Source: Dorea sp. (GTDB taxonomy: Bacteria; Bacillota_A; Clostridia; Lachnospirales; Lachnospiraceae). Taken from it: a stretch of 20,218 nucleotides of DNA. Position numbers and translations under genes: made by a program. The stretch lies in the NCBI GenBank assembly GCA_016295505.1, contig JAEDLC010000025.1:1-20218 (forward strand), written 5' to 3'. The stretch's first letter is position 1, and the number at the start of each line of letters is the position of its first letter. The notes below the pieces were generated by a model, which saw nothing but the letters and a program-made list of their open reading frames with translations, ran no database searches and was not told where the DNA came from. Of this stretch, positions 15,019 through 20,218 are shown one piece after another.

Positions 15019-15938
15019 ATTCTTTCATCTGGGTCTTGGGATTTTCCCGGAGCGCTCAATGGCTGCACTTCAATTCCAATCTCCCGCAGAAACATCTGTC
15101 CGACATGGGAAAGTTCTCTGTCCTTTCGAATCAGGAAAACATTCAAAACATACATTCCTTCATTTGCAATAGATCGTACCACCATATCGGACGTCTTCTT
15201 CTCATCACCTTCTGCATATGGAATAAGTGCAATCGTTTGAAAGGATCTTGCCCATTCAACAGCCGTTTCGTTAATTGATGTGATAATGGACACATTTGGA
15301 GCAACGGCATGTTGCCCGAATACCGTATAAACAATATTTAAAATATCAAATGGAATCGCAAGCGGAATTCCGATAAAATCTGTAATTTCCAGTGGTTCCT
15401 CAGATGCCGCAAGAGGATGATCTTTTGGGATAATTGCCACAATATCATCCTTTTCATAAGGGAAACTTGTAAGGGAGTTATATTGAGGAATACTGGCGCG
15501 GATTAATCCGATCTCCGTGATGCCGTTTAAAACATTGGGAACGACAAAATCACTGGGAATTTCGTATACATCATAATTGATGTCCGGATTGTTTTTCACA
15601 AACTTCTCAAAAAGTCGATGGATATAATGAATCGAATTTCCGGCAGGGATAGAGATCTTGAGCTGTTCCCGATATCCGGACTGCTGGCAGGAAATGGAAG
15701 TGCCAATACTTTCTTCGATCCGGCACATTTCCCTTGCCTTAATATAAAATATCCGACCCGCTTCCGTCAGTTCAATGGAACGACTCCCCCGGTTAATCAG
15801 TTTCGCTCCGTAGGTACGCTCAATATTTTTCAACTGATTACTCAATGACGGCTGTGCGATCAGGAGACGTTTTGAAGCTGCAAGAATACTTCCGCTTTCT
15901 ACTATGGCAACGAAATTCCGATAGGATTCCAGAGTCAT
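15015..15938 (-). CDS. LysR-family transcriptional regulator
   Basis: This 307-residue protein has a winged helix-turn-helix at about 1-62 (SILAASKRLLIAQPSLSNQLKNIE) and a LysR effector-binding domain (about 88-295). GGAGGGTG precedes the ATG. It is divergent from the permease-phosphoribosyltransferase pair across an AT-rich region with several dyads, the classic arrangement for a LysR regulator controlling the divergent operon. It is also 45 bases upstream of the ADP-ribosylglycohydrolase-type gene on its own strand, so it may link both units. The co-inducer is unknown; a purine-related metabolite would fit the divergent genes (inference). Confidence 0.92.
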   Translation of the reverse strand: MTLESYRNFVAIVESGSILAASKRLLIAQPSLSNQLKNIERTYGAKLINRGSRSIELTEAGRIFYIKAREMCRIEESIGTSISCQQSGYREQLKISIPAGNSIHYIHRLFEKFVKNNPDINYDVYEIPSDFVVPNVLNGITEIGLIRASIPQYNSLTSFPYEKDDIVAIIPKDHPLAASEEPLEITDFIGIPLAIPFDILNIVYTVFGQHAVAPNVSIITSINETAVEWARSFQTIALIPYAEGDEKKTSDMVVRSIANEGMYVLNVFLIRKDRELSHVGQMFLREIGIEVQPLSAPGKSQDPDERI

Positions 15939-15951
15939 TCAATCACCCTCC

Positions 15952-16020
15952 ATATAATAAAAATATTATATTTCATACGTAATATTAGTAATTTTATTAT
16001 AATTCACTTTCTATTATAAT
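15952..16020. promoter_or_regulatory. LysR / permease divergent control region with AT-rich dyads
   Basis: ATATAATA-AAAA-TATTATAT (15952-15971) is a perfect 8-bp-arm dyad just upstream of lysR. TTATAAT-N9-ATTATAA (15997-16019) is a second perfect dyad, and its right arm merges with the plus-strand -10 (TATAAT, 16015-16020). The -35 position (TTTTAT) is poor, suggesting activation. LysR sites are often AT-rich dyads with a T-N11-A core. Assignment to this LysR is inferred. Confidence 0.5.
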
Positions 16021-16068
16021 ACAAGCGTTTGAATTTAATCATTTATCCGAATTCACGGAATACCAAAG

Positions 16069-16082
16069 AGCATGAAAACATG
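16069..16082 (+). other. Small hairpin in the permease leader
   Basis: GCATG-AAAA-CATGC forms a perfect 5-bp stem 16 bases before the preferred ATG at 16099. It also places the weaker upstream ATG (16072) inside the stem. Its effect on translation is speculative. Confidence 0.3.
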
Positions 16083-16098
16083 CAGAAAGAGAGGAAAT

Positions 16099-17157
16099 AT
16101 GACAAACATTTTAACAGACGTTCTGGCTGTCATCGGAGTTGTACTGAATGGACTCCCACAAGGATTACTGGCCCTTACTTTCGGATTTGCATCCATTCCT
16201 ACGGCAATGGCTTTTTTTATTGGCGCGATCGGTAACACCGTAACGCAGAGTGTTGCACCAATTTCATTCCAGGCAGAAACAATCACCTATGCCGGAAGTG
16301 CCGGAAAAAACCGTTCCGAGCGATGCACCATGATTTTTCTGGGTGCAGTCATCATGGCTCTGATCGGGGTATTTGGTCTTTTAACAAAGATCGTTAACTT
16401 CGTCGGTGAGGATATCGCTTATGGAATGATGGCCGGTGTCGGTATCATTTTGACAAAAGCAGCCATCGATATGGTTGCAAAGGACAAGCTGGCAGGAGGG
16501 GTCTCCCTTGCAGCTGCAATGATCACTTATTACATTACCAGAAACAATGGCAATACTTTGGTATACACCATCGTTATCTCTGTAGTGGCATCCTGTATCG
16601 CAAATGCCCTTTTCAAAAAAGAAAAAGAAAATATTGTCGTTGTTGACGACAAATTCATCCGTCAGAAATTTACCATCAATACAAATGTTATCATGGGTGC
16701 TCTCGGTATGGTCTGCCTGAATATCGGTTCTAATATTTCTTTTGGATCCATCACCGCCAGCATGGCAACCAGCGGAAATTATAACATTGATCATCTGACA
16801 GTAATCTCTTCTCTGGCTGATATGGGATCTTCCTTCTTTGGAGGGGCTCCTGTAGAATCCATTATCTCCGCAACTGCCAGCGCACCGCATCCGGTCTGGG
16901 CCGGTGTAGCAATGATGGTTGTGATCGGCGTAATTCTGATTCTTGGTATCCTGCCAAAAATCAGCAAATATGTTCCGGCCTCTTCCATTGCCGGATTTTT
17001 ATTCGTGCTTGGAATATTCAAAACGGTTGCTTTAGACGCACCGGCTGCGCTTGCAACCAACGCGGCTGTCGGTGGATCAACTCTGGTTGTCACAGCTGTT
17101 ACCAACCCATTCCTTGGAATGATAGCCGGTATCATTGTAAGATTTCTTGGAATTTAA
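16099..17157 (+). CDS. Purine/pyrimidine-type permease (NCS2-like)
   Basis: The protein has 352 residues from ATG 16099 (AGAGAGG four bases upstream; ATG 16072 would add nine charged residues ahead of the first hydrophobic segment). It has many hydrophobic segments through its whole length, with conserved-looking stretches GEDIAYGMMAGVGI (103-116) and SSFFGGAPVESIISATASAPHP (244-265). That second stretch resembles the substrate-site region of NCS2/AzgA nucleobase permeases. It is shorter than the usual about 430 residues, so it may be a divergent branch. The phosphoribosyltransferase gene follows after 22 bases, supporting uptake of a nucleobase such as xanthine, guanine or hypoxanthine (inference). 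No purine riboswitch was recognised in its leader. Confidence 0.72.
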   Translation: MTNILTDVLAVIGVVLNGLPQGLLALTFGFASIPTAMAFFIGAIGNTVTQSVAPISFQAETITYAGSAGKNRSERCTMIFLGAVIMALIGVFGLLTKIVNFVGEDIAYGMMAGVGIILTKAAIDMVAKDKLAGGVSLAAAMITYYITRNNGNTLVYTIVISVVASCIANALFKKEKENIVVVDDKFIRQKFTINTNVIMGALGMVCLNIGSNISFGSITASMATSGNYNIDHLTVISSLADMGSSFFGGAPVESIISATASAPHPVWAGVAMMVVIGVILILGILPKISKYVPASSIAGFLFVLGIFKTVALDAPAALATNAAVGGSTLVVTAVTNPFLGMIAGIIVRFLGI

Positions 17158-17179
17158 TTTATAATCTGGAGGAAATATC

Positions 17180-17749
17180 ATGACTGAATATACAATGGAA
17201 TTATGTGGAGTTCATAGAGTACTTCCATTTATCCCAATCAATGAAGATACCGCTTTTGCCAGTTTTGTTGTTTTGGGAGACACAGAGCTTGTCGCTGCCT
17301 GCGCCCCAAAACTGGCAGAATTAATCGGTCCGGTGGATGCCATTCTTACTGCGGAAGCAAAGGGAATCGCTCTCGCCTATGAGGTCAGCAAATGTCTTGG
17401 ATTGAAGGAATTTATTGTTGCAAGAAAAAGTAAAAAATCTTACATGCAGGACGTTGTTTCCGCTTCAGTCCATTCCATCACCACAACCGGAGAACAGCAT
17501 CTGTATCTGGACGGTGTAGATGCGGGAAAGATTCGCGGAAAACAAATCTGTATTATTGATGACGTAATCTCAACAGGAGAATCGCTTCATGCTCTGGAAG
17601 TTCTTGCAGAAAACGCAGGTGCGCAGATTGTAAAAAAAGCTGCTTTACTGGCAGAAGGCAAAGCCGCTCAAAGAGAAGATATTCTGTTTTTAAAAAAACT
17701 TCCTCTCTTTACAAAAACAGAGGACGGATATAAAGAAATTACGGATTAA
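17180..17749 (+). CDS. Purine-type phosphoribosyltransferase (adenine/xanthine PRTase-like)
   Basis: This 189-residue cytoplasmic enzyme has the type I PRTase fold. The PRPP-binding motif CIIDDVISTGES is at 124-135, and ILTAEAKGIALAYEVS (55-70) matches the adenine/xanthine PRTase branch rather than the hypoxanthine or orotate ones. It would convert a free base plus PRPP to the nucleotide. GGAGG precedes the ATG. It is paired with the permease, much like the known xpt-pbuX pairing in Bacillus but in the reverse order. Which base it uses is not determinable. The palindromic element copy 2 begins a few bases after its stop. Confidence 0.88.
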   Translation: MTEYTMELCGVHRVLPFIPINEDTAFASFVVLGDTELVAACAPKLAELIGPVDAILTAEAKGIALAYEVSKCLGLKEFIVARKSKKSYMQDVVSASVHSITTTGEQHLYLDGVDAGKIRGKQICIIDDVISTGESLHALEVLAENAGAQIVKKAALLAEGKAAQREDILFLKKLPLFTKTEDGYKEITD

Positions 17750-17760
17750 AACTTTACAGG

Positions 17761-17880
17761 GATGATCGCAAAATCTTTTGTTATATGCAGTTTTTACAGG
17801 AACGCTCCGGCACTGACTCGCTTACCTCGGCTTTTCTTGTAAAAACTGCATAATACCAGAATGATGCGAATGTATGATAC
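17761..17880 (+). repeat. Large palindromic element, copy 2 (19-bp stem, 31-nt conserved loop)
   Basis: Bases 17784-17802 pair with 17834-17852 (19 bp, one G-T wobble) around a 31-nt loop (17803-17833). The loop matches that of copy 1 at 26 of 31 bases once strands are aligned. The right flank shares CAGAATGATG (17856-17865) with copy 1 (662-671, minus strand). Outer arms pair imperfectly (for example TCGCA with TGCGA). It fills the gap between the phosphoribosyltransferase and carbamate kinase genes, which converge on it. In transcript sense its orientation relative to the upstream gene is the same as in copy 1. Confidence 0.85.
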
Positions 17881-17889
17881 AACAATCCA

Positions 17890-18828
17890 TCAAAATGTGA
17901 TGACCGTGCCGGTTTTTCCCTCCAGAGCGTCTATTGCTTTATCAAGACTTGTTATAATCGCTTTTTTATCAGGGTATGTACGTGCAAATTTCATAGCCGC
18001 CTCCACTTTCGGCAGCATACTTCCGGGTGCGAACTGCCCGGCCTCCACATATCCGGCCGCTTCCTTCAGACTCATATGATCCAGATTCTGCTGATTTTCT
18101 TTTCCCCAGTTAATAGCTACTTTTTCCACCTCGGTCAGGATCATGAGAACATCCGCATCTACCTGCTCTGCCAGAAGTTCTGCTGCAAAATCTTTGTCAA
18201 TGACAGCCGGAACTCCCTGAAGTGTTCCATCCATCTTTTCAATCACCGGGATACCGCCGCCACCACAGGAAATCACAATCGAGGATGACCATAAGTTTTT
18301 AATTGCGCCTATTTCTACGATTCTCTTCGGAATCGGTGATGCAACGACTCTTCTCCAGCCTCTTCCTGCATCCTCCTTCATGGTGTAGCCTTTTTCTTTT
18401 TGCAGAACCAGGGCCTCTTCCTCACTGTAAAAAGGTCCGATCGGTTTCGTCGGATTCGTGAATCCGGGATCTTTTTCATCAACTACTACCTGTGTTGCCA
18501 CAGTAAGCACCGGACAGTTTTTATTTCGAACACTCAGTGCATATTTCAATGCCTGCTGAATGTGATATCCGATATAGCCCTGACTCATGGCACCGCATAC
18601 ATCAAACGGCATTGCAGGTGTTACATCATTCGCAGACTCAGATGCAAGTAAAATTCGTCCGATCTGCGGCCCGTTTCCATGTACAATTGCAACTTCATAT
18701 CCTTTGCAGCTGATATCTGCAATCTTTTCGCATATTCTTTTTACTGTTTCCAGCTGACACTCTGCCGTCGGTGCACTGCCTTTTGTCTGGAGCGCATTAC
18801 CTCCTAATGCAATTACAATTTTTTCCAT
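17890..18828 (-). CDS. arcC: Carbamate kinase
   Basis: This 312-residue cytoplasmic enzyme makes ATP and carbamate from carbamoyl phosphate and ADP. Family motifs seen are VIALGGNAL (5-13), VHGNGPQIG (about 49-57) and the substrate-side block PFDVCGAMSQGYIGYHIQQAL. Also present are ISCGGGGIPV, VIDKDFAAELLAEQVDADVLMILTEV and FAPGSMLPKVEAA near the C-terminus. Length is typical. GGAGGGTG precedes the ATG. No arginine deiminase or ornithine carbamoyltransferase gene lies beside it. Together with the neighbouring purine genes this suggests a role in purine/ureide degradation rather than arginine fermentation (inference). It is divergent from a double-domain AraC regulator that may control it. Confidence 0.96.
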   Translation of the reverse strand: MEKIVIALGGNALQTKGSAPTAECQLETVKRICEKIADISCKGYEVAIVHGNGPQIGRILLASESANDVTPAMPFDVCGAMSQGYIGYHIQQALKYALSVRNKNCPVLTVATQVVVDEKDPGFTNPTKPIGPFYSEEEALVLQKEKGYTMKEDAGRGWRRVVASPIPKRIVEIGAIKNLWSSSIVISCGGGGIPVIEKMDGTLQGVPAVIDKDFAAELLAEQVDADVLMILTEVEKVAINWGKENQQNLDHMSLKEAAGYVEAGQFAPGSMLPKVEAAMKFARTYPDKKAIITSLDKAIDALEGKTGTVITF

Positions 18829-18914
18829 AACCTGATCACCCTCCTGACTTATTTTCTGCTCTTTTCCTTATATATTTCCAATATTATTCTCTCTGTTTCT
18901 TCAATTTCATTCTC

Positions 18915-18943
18915 TTGCATATAAATTTCAAATATCTTATAAT
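18915..18943 (+). promoter_or_regulatory. Promoter of the double-AraC regulator gene
   Basis: TTGCAT (18915-18920), 17 bases, then TATAAT (18938-18943), 34 bases before the ATG at 18978. The perfect -10 and spacing make this a good sigma-A-type promoter. Confidence 0.65.
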
Positions 18944-18977
18944 TTGTGTAAGAAACCATCAATCGGAGGTCAAACGA

Positions 18978-20218
18978 ATGTCAAAACTGGTACCGATTCA
19001 AAGCATCTACTGTTCAAACGAGGACGAATCCAGATTATGCGGCTTTGATGTAGAAGTGATATCCGCACCCACCACCCCTTTGATCCATCCCCTGTCCAGA
19101 TTATGGCTGATAAACGAAGGCGAAGGTACTCTTTTGCTAAATGATAAAGAATATCATCTTCAAAAAGGGGCTCTCGTTTCCGTCCTTCCATGGCAGATCA
19201 CAGATATCATAGAGGTGAAATCACCTCTTCAATTTTTTGTTGTCGCCTATTACTTTGATAACATTAATGAAATCATCAAAACATTTTATAATCCGGACAG
19301 TGTACATCTCTCCGTCGCCCAATCCATGTTCAAGGCACCTATCGCTTCTCTCGACACGCAAAGTTATGAACAGATGAAACAACTATTTCTTCAGATCAAG
19401 GAAGAGCTCCAGGCACAGTCGCAGATAAACAGTTCCGACTCCAGTTTCGCTGTGGAATCGCATGGTATAAGTAATCTATACATAACAAACAAGCTGATAG
19501 AAATCATCGTTTCATTTATTCGCGCCAACCGGACCATGCCGACATCAGCCTCCTTAATTGAAGCCAGTGAAATATTTCAGTATTTATATACTCATTTAAA
19601 CGAAAAGATCACTCTTTCTATGCTGTCGCAAAAATTTTACATGAGTGAGTCTGCAATCAGCTCGTATATAAAGAAAAAAACCGGATTATCATTTTTTGAT
19701 CTGTTAAACGAAATGAGAGTCGGCAAAACTATCAATTATCTATTGTATACAGATTTTACACTGGAAGAACTCGCTGAGATTCTGGGCTTTGTTGACAGCG
19801 CTCATATCAGCAAAGTTTTTCTGGCACGAGTCGGAATGCGAGCGAATGATTTCCGGAAAACCTACCAGTCTGTCGGGGAAAAATGCCGCATCAAAGACCG
19901 CCGGGTCTTCTATTCTATTGTCTCTTATATATACAGACACTATGCTGAGGATCTGCACCCCAGAACAGTCAGTGACCAGTTTGGCATATCACCAAAAGAA
20001 CTGAATCGTATCTTACTTTTCCAGGTGGAAATGAATTTTAACGATTATCTGAACTACATACGGGTGAATCGTGCCTCCGAACTCCTTCTGGAAACAGATA
20101 AAAGTATTCTTACGATTGCACTTGAAGTTGGTTACAATACAGAAAAGACTCTGTCCCGTAATTTTCTTCGTTTTCGTTCGATGACACCGGGAAACTTCCG
20201 GCGTTCAGTCGAATTACA
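18978..20218 (+). CDS. AraC-family regulator with two tandem AraC DNA-binding domains (3' end outside window)
   Basis: Starting at the ATG at 18978 (CGGAGGT seven bases upstream), the frame is open for 413 codons to the window end. An N-terminal cupin-like sensor covers about residues 20-110. A helical linker follows to about 190, then a first AraC domain (about 196-297; ITLSMLSQKFYMSESAISSYIKK, later LGFVDSAHISKVF). A second AraC domain (about 308-411; VSDQFGISPKELNRIL, later VGYNTEKTLSRNFLRF and MTPGNFRRS) follows directly. The usual AraC regulator has one such domain of about 100 residues. It is divergent from carbamate kinase and may sense a metabolite of that pathway (inference). Confidence 0.88.
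   Translation, partial: MSKLVPIQSIYCSNEDESRLCGFDVEVISAPTTPLIHPLSRLWLINEGEGTLLLNDKEYHLQKGALVSVLPWQITDIIEVKSPLQFFVVAYYFDNINEIIKTFYNPDSVHLSVAQSMFKAPIASLDTQSYEQMKQLFLQIKEELQAQSQINSSDSSFAVESHGISNLYITNKLIEIIVSFIRANRTMPTSASLIEASEIFQYLYTHLNEKITLSMLSQKFYMSESAISSYIKKKTGLSFFDLLNEMRVGKTINYLLYTDFTLEELAEILGFVDSAHISKVFLARVGMRANDFRKTYQSVGEKCRIKDRRVFYSIVSYIYRHYAEDLHPRTVSDQFGISPKELNRILLFQVEMNFNDYLNYIRVNRASELLLETDKSILTIALEVGYNTEKTLSRNFLRFRSMTPGNFRRSVEL

Noticed and set aside
16021..16098. Purine riboswitch in the permease leader
   Set aside because: The conserved purine-aptamer loop sequences are absent; only a small 5-bp hairpin is seen.
1..20218. CRISPR arrays, tRNA, rRNA, insertion sequences, prophage genes
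   Set aside because: No regularly spaced repeats, cloverleaf-like sequences, rRNA stretches or transposase/integrase proteins were seen on either strand.

Overview
The window looks like chromosomal DNA of a Gram-positive, low-to-moderate G+C gut-type clostridium, most likely a Lachnospiraceae member (Blautia/Dorea/Mediterraneibacter-like). This is inferred from GGAGG-type ribosome binding sites in front of nearly every gene, lipoprotein signal peptides, a zinc-ribbon/YARHG membrane protein, an HTH-Uma2 fusion, a CUT1 sugar-type ABC importer without its own ATPase, and many AraC regulators. No rRNA, tRNA, CRISPR array, prophage or transposase gene was seen.

Left part (1-7500, all on the minus strand): the 5' end of a CASTOR/POLLUX-like ion channel gene (cut by the window edge). 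An envelope operon follows, in transcription order YARHG zinc-ribbon protein, beta-lactamase-fold lipoprotein, amidase lipoprotein. Next are a KDPG/KHG-type aldolase preceded by an HTH-Uma2 protein, then pgi with a clear promoter and hairpin, and a membrane-anchored glycerophosphodiesterase.

Middle (7500-15000): two tandem, clearly paralogous AraC regulators on the plus strand face, across a bidirectional terminator, a minus-strand block. That block reads LysR, ADP-ribosylglycohydrolase-family protein, cyclase-family (kynurenine-formamidase-like) hydrolase, lipoprotein solute-binding protein and two permeases. The binding-protein promoter carries two 14-bp direct repeats exactly 21 bp apart, just upstream of a near-consensus -10 with a poor -35. 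This is the layout expected of an AraC-type activator site and suggests that one or both AraC paralogs control the importer. A strong hairpin between binding protein and permeases probably sets their expression ratio.

Right part (15000-20218): the LysR gene is divergent from a purine-type (NCS2-like) permease plus phosphoribosyltransferase pair, with an AT-rich intergenic region full of dyads. Convergent to that pair is carbamate kinase (arcC). Divergent from arcC is a regulator, cut by the window end, that carries two complete AraC DNA-binding domains in tandem. Permease, phosphoribosyltransferase and carbamate kinase together suggest purine uptake/salvage or purine/ureide-linked carbamoyl-phosphate metabolism (inference).

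The most unusual structure is a repeated non-coding element present twice (about 632-781 and 17761-17880). Each copy has a 19-bp stem enclosing a 31-nt loop. The loop is 26/31 identical between copies, while the stems differ at six positions with both arms changed together. Both copies sit shortly after a stop codon in the same orientation relative to the upstream gene. This is a candidate structured 3'-UTR RNA or a small palindromic mobile element.
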